A stretch of DNA of 32,767 nt from an uncultured Clostridia bacterium (GTDB taxonomy: Bacteria; Bacillota; Clostridia; Oscillospirales; Acutalibacteraceae), in assembly GCA_946499275.1 (NCBI GenBank), contig CAMMRL010000031.1, positions 1 through 32,767 of the forward strand. Direction: 5' to 3'. Position numbers and translations under genes: made by a program. The stretch's first letter is position 1. Each line of letters begins with the position of its first letter. The notes under the pieces were generated by a model. The model was not told where the DNA came from. It saw only the letters and a list, made by a program, of their open reading frames with translations, and searched no databases. Below, piece after piece: positions 7,053 to 15,243 of the stretch.

Positions 7053-7652
7053 TTACGCGATCGCGTTGTAGCCGAGCTCGAAGGCCTTTTCGTTGACGGC
7101 GACGGTCTTGGGCGGCACGGTGGAACGGATCACGTCCACCCACATTTCCTTATCGAAGCCAAGGTAATGGGCGGCCAGCCCCAACAGCACCACGTTGGTG
7201 GCTTTGGCGGAACCGGCCTCCATCGCCAGGCCAAGCGCGTCCACGTCGATCACCTGCACCCCCATTGCCCGGATGGAGGGCAGGATATCCTGCGGGTACT
7301 CCGCATTCCCCATCACCACCGGCATCGGGTCGATGGCCTGGGTGCTGGTGATCAGGATACCGTCCGGCTTGAGGTAGGGCAGCCAGCGGGCCGCTTCCAG
7401 CTGCTCGAAGGCGATGATGATGTCGGCCTCCCCCTTTTCCACCAGGGAGGAATACACCTTGTCGCCGTAGCGGACATAGGTGACGACCGAGCCGCCCCGC
7501 TGGGACATCCCGTGCACTTCACTGACTTTGACGTCGAAGCCTTTTTCCACAAAGGCTTTGCCCATCAGTTTGCTGGCAAGCAGGGTACCCTGCCCGCCGA
7601 CGCCGACGATCATAATATTTTTTACATTGGATTGCTCCGTAGTTTTCGGCAT
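7053..7652 (-). CDS. iorB: Indolepyruvate:ferredoxin oxidoreductase, beta subunit
   Basis: A 199-residue protein of the gamma-domain type of 2-oxoacid:ferredoxin oxidoreductases. It begins with IMIVGVGGQGTLLASKLM, followed by EVHGMSQRGGSVVTYVRYG, the conserved signature of IorB. Full length. With IorA it forms the enzyme that oxidatively decarboxylates indolepyruvate and other aryl-pyruvates (from Trp, Phe and Tyr transamination) to aryl-acetyl-CoA, passing electrons to ferredoxin in the cytoplasm. It starts 27 bases after iorA, behind AAGGAAGGAG, so the subunits are co-translated. No iron-sulfur motif is present in this subunit, as expected. Confidence 0.95.
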   Translation of the reverse strand: MPKTTEQSNVKNIMIVGVGGQGTLLASKLMGKAFVEKGFDVKVSEVHGMSQRGGSVVTYVRYGDKVYSSLVEKGEADIIIAFEQLEAARWLPYLKPDGILITSTQAIDPMPVVMGNAEYPQDILPSIRAMGVQVIDVDALGLAMEAGSAKATNVVLLGLAAHYLGFDKEMWVDVIRSTVPPKTVAVNEKAFELGYNAIA

Positions 7653-7679
7653 GGTGAGACTCCTTCCTTTCTATGCGGC

Positions 7680-9449
7680 TTAGTGATTGCCCTTGCCGGC
7701 GTCCGGAAAGGAGATCGCGCCGAACCGGCAGATTTTGGCGCAGATTTCGCACCCCACGCATTGGTTGGGGTCGATGATCGCATGGCCGCGGCCGTTGTTG
7801 TCTTCGCCGTGGACGGAGAGCGCCGGGCAGCCGGCCTTCAGGCAGCTTTTACAGCCGGTGCATTTCTCAGCGTCGACCGCCATGGGCGGGTTGTGCTTCA
7901 CGTTTTTCAGCAGCGCACAGGGCCGCCGGGCGATGATCAGGGACGGTTCCTCCGCCGCCAGCTCGGTTTCCACCGCGGCGCACACCCCGTCCAGGTCGAA
8001 CGGATCCACCACCGTTACCCGGCGGATGCCCAGCGCATGGGCGAGGGCTTCTAGGTCCACCGCGACGGTGGGGTCACCCCGCAGGGTCATGCCGTTGGCG
8101 GGATTGTTCTGGTGGCCGGTCATGCCGGTGATCGAGTTGTCCAGCACGATAACGGTGGAAATCCCCTTGTTATAGGCGATGTCCATCAGCCCGGTCACGC
8201 CGGAATGGCAGAAGGTGGAATCGCCGATGACCGCGACCGATTTTTTCGCCTGTTCCGGCCCGCGGGCGGTGTTGAAACCGTGCAGGCCGCTGATGGAAGC
8301 GCCCATGCACACGCACGCATCAATGGAGGACAGCGGGGCGGACGCGCCCAGGGTGTAGCATCCGATATCGCCGCTGACGTAGAGGTTGAACTTTTTGAGC
8401 GCGTAAAATAACCCGCGGTGCGGGCATCCCGCGCAGAGGACGGGCGGACGGCCGGGGACCGGCTTGTCAAAGGTGTGGAAGGGCCGGTCCTCCCCTAGCA
8501 GCGCCTCCCGCACCACTGCCTGCGAAAACTCGCCGCAGGTGGGGAACAGCAGCTTGCCGATCACCGGGATGCCGTGCTTGCGGCAGTGGGTCTCGATGAT
8601 GTCGTCCAGCTCTTCGATCACATAAACCTGGCCGACATGGCGGGCAAAGTCGATCAGGGACTGGATGGGCAGGGGGTTTACCATGCCGAGCTTAAAGTAG
8701 CTGGCCCGTTCGCCCAGCGCTTCCCGCGCGTAGATATAGGACGTGCCCGCGCAGACAATGCCGATGCGGGTGTCATTGTATTCCACTTGGTTGATGCCGG
8801 AGGTTTCCGCCCAGGCGCGTAGCGCTTCGGTGCGCTTTTCCACCACGATGTGGCGGCCCTTCGCCATCGCCGGCATCATGACGTTTTTCATCACGTCCTT
8901 TTTATACGGGCGCAGTTCCCGCTGCTCCCGTTCGCCCAGCTCCACCAAGGAGCGGCAGTGGGAGACGCGGGTGGAAAGCCGCAGCAGGAAGGGGGTGTCG
9001 TATTGTTCCGAAAGCTCATAGGCGAGCTTGGTATACGCCAGGCATTCCGCCGAATCGCAGGGCTCGAGCATCGGAACCTTGGCCGCGATCGCGTGGTGGC
9101 GGGAATCCTGCTCGTTTTGTGAGGAGTGCATGCCGGGATCGTCCGCCACGGCGATCACTATGCCGCCGTTCACGCCGATATACGACGCGGTGTAAAGCGG
9201 ATCGGCCGCAACGTTGAGACCGACGTGCTTCATCGCGCAGAAGCTTCGCGCCCCGCCGGTCGCCGCGCCAAACGCGACTTCCATGGCGACCTTTTCGTTT
9301 GGGGCCCACTCGCAGTAGACCTCCGGGAATTTGGAGACGGACTCGGTGATTTCGGTGCTGGGAGTGCCGGGGTAGGAGGAGACGACGGTTGCGCCCGCCT
9401 CATACACGCCGCGGGCAACGGCTTCGTTGCCCAGCATCAGGGTCTTCAT
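7680..9449 (-). CDS. iorA: Indolepyruvate:ferredoxin oxidoreductase, alpha subunit
   Basis: A 589-residue catalytic subunit. The N-terminal domain begins with LGNEAVARGVYEAG and SSYPGTPSTEI. A thiamine diphosphate-binding domain around residue 410 shows IGDSTFCHSG, then VLDNSITGMTGHQ. The C-terminal ferredoxin-like domain holds two [4Fe-4S] motifs: C530, C533, C536, C541 and C564, C567, C570, C574. All expected domains are intact. It oxidatively decarboxylates aryl-pyruvates to aryl-acetyl-CoA with reduction of ferredoxin. It is the first gene of the iorA-iorB-paaK unit, with GGAAGGATGA ahead of ATG 9449 and a candidate promoter near 9503-9530. The oxygen sensitivity of this class agrees with an anaerobic host. 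Confidence 0.96.
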   Translation of the reverse strand: MKTLMLGNEAVARGVYEAGATVVSSYPGTPSTEITESVSKFPEVYCEWAPNEKVAMEVAFGAATGGARSFCAMKHVGLNVAADPLYTASYIGVNGGIVIAVADDPGMHSSQNEQDSRHHAIAAKVPMLEPCDSAECLAYTKLAYELSEQYDTPFLLRLSTRVSHCRSLVELGEREQRELRPYKKDVMKNVMMPAMAKGRHIVVEKRTEALRAWAETSGINQVEYNDTRIGIVCAGTSYIYAREALGERASYFKLGMVNPLPIQSLIDFARHVGQVYVIEELDDIIETHCRKHGIPVIGKLLFPTCGEFSQAVVREALLGEDRPFHTFDKPVPGRPPVLCAGCPHRGLFYALKKFNLYVSGDIGCYTLGASAPLSSIDACVCMGASISGLHGFNTARGPEQAKKSVAVIGDSTFCHSGVTGLMDIAYNKGISTVIVLDNSITGMTGHQNNPANGMTLRGDPTVAVDLEALAHALGIRRVTVVDPFDLDGVCAAVETELAAEEPSLIIARRPCALLKNVKHNPPMAVDAEKCTGCKSCLKAGCPALSVHGEDNNGRGHAIIDPNQCVGCEICAKICRFGAISFPDAGKGNH

Positions 9450-9502
9450 AGGGTATCATCCTTCCCGCTGTTATTGCGTTGTACAAATGGATCTACAGAT
9501 AT

Positions 9503-9530
9503 AGTATAAAGAAAAACCTAAAAAAAGCAA
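9503..9530 (-). promoter_or_regulatory. Candidate sigma-A promoter for iorA-iorB-paaK
   Basis: On the minus strand TTGCTT (9530-9525) precedes TATACT (9508-9503) by 16 bp; an alternative -10, TACTAT (9506-9501), gives 18 bp. The start codon of iorA lies about 55 bases downstream. The local T-rich run could be the tail of a terminator for the second paaK, but no stem precedes it. Confidence 0.45.
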
Positions 9531-9666
9531 AGAGGGGAGTTTTTCCGCACATTTTGTCGTACCGCTTCGCCGGGTATCCGTACCTCCGGCCGGCTGATTC
9601 ACAGTCGGGCGCGCATATCTGCGTCGGCGGATGCCGGCGCCTGCCTGTCGGGATGTCTCCGCCGGA

Positions 9667-11007
9667 TCAGCGCGCTGCTGTCCCGCCGGCGTTCCGCAGG
9701 TCGAGTACCCGCTGCGCCTTGCCGGTGTAGCGGTCCAGGCTTTTGGGCTCCACCAGGCTGACGGTGATCTCAATACCGAGGATTGCCCGGATCCGGTCGT
9801 GGATCCGCTTCTGGAGGGCTTCCAGCTCCCCATACCGTTCCAATAGGGAGCCGTCGATCAGCTCCACCCGCACCTCGAGGGTGTCGGCAAAGCCCTGCCG
9901 GCGGACAACCAGCTGATAATGGGGGCCGATTTCGGTAATCCCGATCAGGGCGCTTTCTACCTGGGAGGGGAAGACGTTCACCCCGCGGATTTTCAGCATG
10001 TCGTCGCTGCGCCCGATGATTTTGTGCATCCGGGCGGTGGTCCGCCCGCAGGCGCAGGGGGAATAATCGATGCTGGTGATGTCCTTGGTGCGGTACCGCA
10101 GCATCGGGATTCCCCGCTTGGTCAGCGCGGTCACCACCAGTTCCCCGGTCGCCCCTTTGTCCAGCACGTCCAGGGTATGCGAATCGATCACTTCACACAG
10201 GAAGTGGTCCTCGTTGATGTGCAGCCCGCAGCGTTCGCGGCATTCGCCGGACATGCCGGGCCCGTTCAGCTCGGACATGCCATAATTGTCGGTGGCGAAG
10301 AAGCCGTTCCCCCATCGCTGTTCGATCTGCTCCCGCATCTCGGGGGTACACCCCTCACTGCCGAGCAGGCCGAGCGTGAGTTTATATTGCTCCATCGGGA
10401 AGCGGTCGGCCATATCCCGGGCGGATTCCGCGAGGTACAGGGCGTAGGACGGGGTGGCTACCAGCGCGGTGGTGCCGAAATCTCGCATGAATTTGAGCTG
10501 CTTTTCGGTGTTGCCCGCCGAGGTCGGCACCACCGTGGCCCCCACCTTTTCCAGCCCGTAATGCAGGCCGAGCGCGCCGGTGAACATCCCATAACCAAAG
10601 CAGATCTGTACGATGGTTTCCTCATTCGCGCCGGCGGCGTATACCAGCCGGGCTACCTGTTCCGCCCAGTGGTCGAGATCCTCCCGTGTGTAGCCCACCA
10701 CCGTGGGGTTACCCGTGGTGCCGGAGGAGGCGTGGATGCGAACCAGCTTGTTCTGCGGCACGCTGAACATCCCGAACGGATAGGTGTCCCGCAGGTCGGT
10801 TTTGGTGGTGTAGGGGATATACTGGATATCGGACAGGGTTTTGATCTTGTCCGCGGTTACGCCCACTTTTTCCAGGCGGTCGTGGTAAAATTTCACATTC
10901 CGGTCGCAGTAATCCACCAGCGCCTTCAGCCGCTCGAGCTGGAGCGCTTCCAGGTCGCGGCGGTTCATACATTCCATTTCCGGGTTCCATATCGGGTGCT
11001 TTGTCAT
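9667..11007 (-). CDS. paaK: Phenylacetate-CoA ligase (second paralogue)
   Basis: A 446-residue PaaK-family AMP-forming ligase with SSGTTGNPTVVGYT (94-107), DNYGMSELNGPG, a Cys-containing SPCACGRT segment, and GRSDDMLKIRGVNVFPSQVE near the C-terminus. It shares the architecture of the paaK at 5648-6952 but diverges clearly along its length, so the two are paralogues with probably different aryl or acyl preference rather than a recent duplication. It precedes iorA by 217 bases and is likely transcribed separately or as the head of the same minus-strand cluster. ATG 11007 follows AAAGAGG. It should activate aryl-acetates to CoA thioesters, or run in reverse to conserve energy from IorAB-made thioesters; the direction is not decidable from sequence. 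Confidence 0.94.
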   Translation of the reverse strand: MTKHPIWNPEMECMNRRDLEALQLERLKALVDYCDRNVKFYHDRLEKVGVTADKIKTLSDIQYIPYTTKTDLRDTYPFGMFSVPQNKLVRIHASSGTTGNPTVVGYTREDLDHWAEQVARLVYAAGANEETIVQICFGYGMFTGALGLHYGLEKVGATVVPTSAGNTEKQLKFMRDFGTTALVATPSYALYLAESARDMADRFPMEQYKLTLGLLGSEGCTPEMREQIEQRWGNGFFATDNYGMSELNGPGMSGECRERCGLHINEDHFLCEVIDSHTLDVLDKGATGELVVTALTKRGIPMLRYRTKDITSIDYSPCACGRTTARMHKIIGRSDDMLKIRGVNVFPSQVESALIGITEIGPHYQLVVRRQGFADTLEVRVELIDGSLLERYGELEALQKRIHDRIRAILGIEITVSLVEPKSLDRYTGKAQRVLDLRNAGGTAAR

Positions 11008-11097
11008 AATCCGTAAGCCTCTTTTCTCCGCGGACTGCCGAAAAGTAGAGACCGGTCTCCGCGGTCAGCCGGTCCGGGAAACAGAAAGCGGCCAGCC

Positions 11098-11472
11098 TTA
11101 CCGGCTTACCGCTTTCCGAAAGGTCAGAATATTGCCGTCGGGGTCACGGAATTGGAAGGACTTCATCCCCCATGGGCGGACCACAGGACGGTTAACGAAG
11201 AAGACAGCCATTTTGGCTAACCTTTCGTATTCCGCGTCCACATCGTCCACATCGAAGTTGAGGGTCACGCTTCCCGTGCCGTTATAGACTGAAAAATCGA
11301 ATGCCATATCTTGCTTGGCGGCTTCTTTGGAATACAGGGCAATTTGCACGTTCCCTACACAAAAATCAACGTGCACGTCGTTCCCCGCGACCTGCGTCAA
11401 AAAAACGTCCGAGTAAAAGCCGGCCAGTCTTTGCACATCTTCGGTCAATATGGTGATACCCTTGAATTCCAT
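11098..11472 (-). CDS. VOC-superfamily (glyoxalase/bleomycin resistance-like) protein
   Basis: A 124-residue single-domain protein with paired beta-alpha-beta-beta-beta modules: FKGITILTEDVQRLAGFYSD at the start, then a second module with VTLNFDVDDVDAEYERLAK and the ending SFQFRDPDGNILTFRK. The terminal DPDGN-x-L is the hallmark of vicinal oxygen chelate proteins. Members include glyoxalases, dioxygenases and antibiotic-binding proteins, and the substrate here cannot be assigned. The in-frame start at 11544 is rejected in favour of ATG 11472, which follows AAAGAGGA and starts directly at the fold. It has its own candidate promoter about 120 bases upstream. It is cytoplasmic. Confidence 0.85.
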   Translation of the reverse strand: MEFKGITILTEDVQRLAGFYSDVFLTQVAGNDVHVDFCVGNVQIALYSKEAAKQDMAFDFSVYNGTGSVTLNFDVDDVDAEYERLAKMAVFFVNRPVVRPWGMKSFQFRDPDGNILTFRKAVSR

Positions 11473-11592
11473 ATGTGCGTCCTCTTTCCGTATTCTTTCA
11501 AGCAATGAAGAAGCGGATAGGTGCGGTTTGCAGGCGATAGACACGGGGGAAAAGGGCCGGCCGTCTGCGTAAACATGGCAGCATTACCAATT

Positions 11593-11621
11593 ATTTTACT
11601 AGTTCCTCTGTAAAAAGTAAA
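11593..11621 (-). promoter_or_regulatory. Candidate sigma-A promoter for the VOC gene
   Basis: On the minus strand TTTACT (11621-11616) and TAAAAT (11598-11593) are 17 bp apart. The start codon at 11472 lies about 120 bases downstream. The region is locally AT-rich compared with the flanking genes. Confidence 0.5.
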
Positions 11622-11753
11622 GAGTATCGGCCTGTTTTCGCTGCAATAATTTTGGAAAAGGAGAAAATTCCCCTGCTTGCCCAGATTCTCTCAAGGGATG
11701 GCCTTGGCTTTTCCCGCCCATTCTTTGATGTTTGGAGAGACAACGGAGAATGT

Positions 11754-13313
11754 TTATGCGTTCACCGTCCCAGTGGAACCGACGGTTTCAGCCGGTTGCG
11801 TTTGGTAAAAGGAAGGATTGCCTTCCCCGCTTTTCCATTTCCGGGCCGCGGCCAGCTTGCTCACGGCGATGCACAGTAGGAGGGACAGCACCATCGACGC
11901 ACAGGCGAAGTGCGGTCCCAGATCCTTGACCGCCCCCAGGGAAGGTAGGGATACGGCGGGAAAGAACAGCTTGCAGATCACCGGCGGCAGGGCGATAAAG
12001 AAGCCGCCGAGCATCCCGGCCCACGCGCCCGCCCGATTGATCCCTTTCCAATACAGGGCGATCAGGTAAGGTGCCAGGAAACTGCCGGACAGGATCCCCC
12101 ACGAATAAGACATCATATCGAGGATCGGGGTGTTGGAGTTGGCAATCCCATAGGAGAGGATGACAAATGCCCCGCAGATCCCCTTGGTCACCCATCCGGC
12201 CCGTACCTTGCCCATATCCGGGAACAGCTTATCCTGGATAAAATCCATCGTCAGGGTGGAGGAGGCCGTGATGGTGATAGAAGCGAGGGTGGAAACCGAA
12301 GCCGCGATCAGCAACACCAACACCACGCCCACCAGGACGGTGGGCAGGTCGGCCTGAACGAGCATGTTCGGGATCAGATAATCCGGATGGCCCTCGCCGC
12401 CGCCCGGCGGGGAGGGGAGGGAGGTGAAAAACAGGTGGGACAGAGAACCGATAAAGTACCCGCCTCCCGCGATTACCAGCGCGAACAGGGTGGAAATCAC
12501 CGTCCCCCGCCGCACCTCGTGATCGTCCCGGATGCCGTAATATTTGTGGATCATCTGGGGCAGCCCCCAGGTGCCGAAGGAGGTCATCAGCACCGTCGCC
12601 CATAGGCCGACGTGGTCCTGTATCCCCAGGTTCAGTTTCTCTGTTTCAGCGGCGATGGCCTGGAGCCCCGCTTGAAGGCCGCCCACCTGCTTGCAGCGCA
12701 CTACCGCCACAATTAGGGCGGTAACGCCGAACAACATGATAATCCCTTGTACAAAATCGGCTTTGAGGGTGGCGGCATAACCGCCCAGGATCACCACGGC
12801 CGCCGCCGCCAAGGCGATTACGACCATACATACCGTCTCGTCGATTCCAAGCAGTACAGAGCAAACGCTGGTCAACCCTTTATATACTGAGGCGGAATAG
12901 GGCAGCAGGAACAGAAAAATGACCGCTACGGCAAACCGTTTCATCCCGGTGCTTTGAAACCGCTTGGCGAAAAACTGCGGCATGGACTTGATTTTGTGCC
13001 GCCGCGTGGTTTCCCGTGTCCGCCGGGCGAGCACCAGCCAGGCCAGGAGGGAGCCGAAAATCGCGTTCCCGATACCGGGAAGCACGCCCCAGATCCCGTA
13101 TTTCCAACCGGTGGAACCGGCGTAGCCGATGAACATGACCGCCGAAAAATAAGCTGTCCCGTAAGAAAGGGCGGATACCCACGCGCCGGCGTTCCTTCCG
13201 CCGACGGTGAAATCGGTGATACTTTTAGAACTACGGGCGCTCAGCAGTCCCACCACCACCATAAATACGATGTAGATGCCGATGGTCAGCCAGATAATCG
13301 TTTCTTTTGGCAT
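11754..13313 (-). CDS. Sodium:solute symporter (SSS family)
   Basis: A 519-residue integral membrane protein with roughly 13 hydrophobic segments. The N-terminus, IYIVFMVVVGLLSARSSKS followed by DFTVGGRNAGAWVSALSYG, is the signature of the sodium:solute symporter family (PutP/PanF-like), and FLLPYSASVYKG and QGIIMLFGVTALIVAVV are further landmarks. Substrates in the family include proline, pantothenate and carboxylates; this one is unassigned. ATG 13313 follows GGAGGGG at 7 bases. A divergent AraC regulator and a 29-bp palindrome lie upstream, so it may be transcriptionally controlled. Its position next to the ior/paaK cluster makes an aromatic or other organic acid plausible, but that is inference. 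Confidence 0.92.
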   Translation of the reverse strand: MPKETIIWLTIGIYIVFMVVVGLLSARSSKSITDFTVGGRNAGAWVSALSYGTAYFSAVMFIGYAGSTGWKYGIWGVLPGIGNAIFGSLLAWLVLARRTRETTRRHKIKSMPQFFAKRFQSTGMKRFAVAVIFLFLLPYSASVYKGLTSVCSVLLGIDETVCMVVIALAAAAVVILGGYAATLKADFVQGIIMLFGVTALIVAVVRCKQVGGLQAGLQAIAAETEKLNLGIQDHVGLWATVLMTSFGTWGLPQMIHKYYGIRDDHEVRRGTVISTLFALVIAGGGYFIGSLSHLFFTSLPSPPGGGEGHPDYLIPNMLVQADLPTVLVGVVLVLLIAASVSTLASITITASSTLTMDFIQDKLFPDMGKVRAGWVTKGICGAFVILSYGIANSNTPILDMMSYSWGILSGSFLAPYLIALYWKGINRAGAWAGMLGGFFIALPPVICKLFFPAVSLPSLGAVKDLGPHFACASMVLSLLLCIAVSKLAAARKWKSGEGNPSFYQTQPAETVGSTGTVNA

Positions 13314-13372
13314 CCGGCATCCCCTCCTTCCCCCCGGTGTGGTACCCGAACCGGGATCGTACCAATATTTTA

Positions 13373-13401
13373 TCGCTTTAAACCGCAGCGGTTTAAAGCG
13401 A
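13373..13401. promoter_or_regulatory. 29-bp palindrome, probable operator between symporter and AraC gene
   Basis: tcgctttaaaccgc (13373-13386) and gcggtttaaagcga (13388-13401) are perfect inverted arms around a single A. It is followed by AT-rich sequence on both sides and lies about 60 bases upstream of the symporter start. The size and perfection suggest a dimeric regulator site. No T-run flanks the stem, so a terminator is unlikely. AraC proteins more often bind direct repeats, so another regulator is possible. Confidence 0.55.
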
Positions 13402-13586
13402 ATATAATGGCTTTATCATACTGGATTTCCCTGTAAATTGCAAGAAGGAATTTCCGTTTTCCGTGTGTTAAAGTGCAGGCCCAACCGAATCACGGCTTTC
13501 TTTCAGGGATATTCATAAAATTCAGGGGATTTCTATTGGCAAAAAGGAAGAAAACGGTAAATCCGGTTTTTTCCGCCTTTTTGGTA

Positions 13587-13615
13587 TTGATTCCTTCTTC
13601 GAGGGCAGGTAAAAT
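13587..13615 (+). promoter_or_regulatory. Sigma-A promoter for the AraC gene
   Basis: TTGATT (13587-13592) and TAAAAT (13610-13615) are separated by exactly 17 bp. The ATG at 13721 lies about 105 bases downstream. Confidence 0.55.
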
Positions 13616-13720
13616 AGAAAAAAGGCTGGAAAAGAAGTATATAACAGGCACCGGAAACTGTTACAAGGCACAGTGTGTTAAAGAACCTTACGGCAAACAA
13701 GGAATAGGGAGGGAAGACCC

Positions 13721-14701
13721 ATGGCGATACTTAGCCGCCGCTATAAAACCTGTACTGTGACCCTTTCTTATGAGTGGGAGGAAACGTTCCAGCATCGCCC
13801 GCCAAAAGAGAATCTGCAAATCATTTTGATTGAGGAAGGCTGTGTTGCCCTGCGGATCAACCAGGATCGATGCTACCTTCAATCCGGTGCCATTTTGTTT
13901 TTGCACGACCATGTGCAGGTAGATAGGATATACAGCTATGGGCTCAAGGCAAAATCCATTTCTTTTGAGCCCGGCTTTATCAACATGAATTTGACAATGG
14001 AGAATATCCGCAGCGAAAATTTTGAATCGGTACGGGAACAGTACGGTTATCCTTCCTTTCATCTGTTTTTAAATTGGGGGATGGCGTATGCCGGCGTCCT
14101 GCCTTTGGATCACCTGGCGGTATCCAAGGCCTCGGAACTGATGTCGATGGCGATTAAACAGCTGGACAGACGCCCCGATGATTATTGGCCCTGCCGCGCA
14201 CGGGTCAATCTGCTCGAGCTGCTCCAGCTCGCGGAGCGGGAATATATGCGCCTTTTGGGGGACAACGTCGTATCCACCCCGCTGGCCCGGAATGTGCTGG
14301 AATATATCCACACTAACTACGACAAGGATATCTCCATGGAACTGCTCTGTGAACGGTATCACACCAACCACACTACCTTGCTCAAGGAGTTCCGTCTGCT
14401 GACGGGGATGACCGTGGGGCAGTATATCCTCAAATATAAGCTGGATTTGGCAAAGGAAGCGCTGCTGTTTACTTCATTGAACATCGATGAAATTGCGCAG
14501 AAATGCGGGTTTAAGCAGGCGGCGTACTTTTCCCGCATCTTTCGGCGGGAAACCGGTGTTCCGCCCGGAAAATTCCGCAGCCGGGAGGTGGAACAGAGGA
14601 TAGCGGCTAAAGGGGGATTCCTTTCCGATGTGGATATCCGTTTGCAGGAAGGGGAACCCGGTGGCAACGAATGGGAGGAGACTACGGAATCCGTTTCGTA
14701 A
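13721..14701 (+). CDS. AraC-family transcriptional regulator
   Basis: A 326-residue regulator. The C-terminal third (about residues 185-290) is the AraC double helix-turn-helix: NVLEYIHTNYDKDISMELL, then TLLKEFRLLTGMTVGQYIL, and the second helix pair IDEIAQKCGFKQAAYFSRIF, ending in the classic G-x-x-P-x-x-FR. The N-terminal 170 residues start with a cupin-like beta-rich stretch (LQIILIEEGCVALRINQD) and should bind an effector that cannot be assigned. ATG 13721 follows AGGGAGGGAAG. It is divergent from the sodium:solute symporter, its most likely target. The C-terminal tail beyond the HTH (about 35 residues, Gly/Glu-rich) has no recognised function. Confidence 0.92.
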   Translation: MAILSRRYKTCTVTLSYEWEETFQHRPPKENLQIILIEEGCVALRINQDRCYLQSGAILFLHDHVQVDRIYSYGLKAKSISFEPGFINMNLTMENIRSENFESVREQYGYPSFHLFLNWGMAYAGVLPLDHLAVSKASELMSMAIKQLDRRPDDYWPCRARVNLLELLQLAEREYMRLLGDNVVSTPLARNVLEYIHTNYDKDISMELLCERYHTNHTTLLKEFRLLTGMTVGQYILKYKLDLAKEALLFTSLNIDEIAQKCGFKQAAYFSRIFRRETGVPPGKFRSREVEQRIAAKGGFLSDVDIRLQEGEPGGNEWEETTESVS

Positions 14702-14922
14702 AAGAAACGGTCGCTTTCCAATCGGCCCGCTGGGAAAAGCGTGAGTACCGCCCATTGGCAAACGCAGCGTCAGCCGTCCAAAAAAGGAGACAACATCCGC
14801 GGCAGAATACGCCGCGTGCGCCTGCTGTAAAAGGCGGGGATTGTTTAGCGGATGAAAGATACGGTTCTACACCGTATTATGCAAAAGAGAGACATTTTTA
14901 CGGTCATTCCGTCGTTTTTCCG

Positions 14923-14953
14923 GGGAGTGTTGTATTTTGCGACACTCCCTTTC
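14923..14953 (+). terminator. Probable terminator downstream of the AraC gene
   Basis: gggagtgt (14923-14930) pairs with acactccc (14942-14949) across an 11-base loop, followed by tttcc. The distance from the AraC stop (about 220 bases) is long, so it may end a small untranslated transcript instead. Confidence 0.45.
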
Positions 14954-15140
14954 CTACGCTTAATTTATAGGAAATTCCGCCGCGTTTGCATACGGTGAGG
15001 ATATACGGTATTGCGCCGTTTTCCCTGATAGGCGGCCTTACGGCAGCCCGAAGCAGCCATGGGGACGGCCAGCTTTTTCCGTACAGGCGCCGGTTGCCGT
15101 GCGTTTTGCGCGCGGAATACCGGGAATAGGCCTTTTTCGC

Positions 15141-15169
15141 TTGATTCCACAGAAAAAAGATGCCATAAT
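15141..15169 (+). promoter_or_regulatory. Sigma-A promoter for the GH13 gene
   Basis: TTGATT (15141-15146) and CATAAT (15164-15169) are separated by 17 bp. The ATG at 15244 is about 75 bases downstream. Confidence 0.55.
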
Positions 15170-15243
15170 AAAAGGGTTAAGCGCCGGAATAACCGGCCGG
15201 ACCGAAGCCGCGGCGGACAGCCGCGGGAAGGGGGAGCCTTTCT

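Larger units (their letters stand above)
14702..15243. other. Intergenic region with hairpins, no gene recognised
   Basis: No reading frame here resembles a protein. Visible structures are a short stem overlapping the AraC stop (ccgtttc 14691-14697 with gaaacgg 14704-14710), atacggt/accgtat (14859-14865 with 14871-14877), a terminator-like hairpin (14923-14949), and the promoter of the next gene at 15141-15169. Composition is mixed, with no repeat of neighbouring sequence. Confidence 0.5.

Noticed and set aside
11652-11879. Possible small gene of 75 residues downstream of the symporter
   Set aside because: TTG start without a good ribosome binding site, overlaps the 3' end of the symporter, and the product shows no domain.
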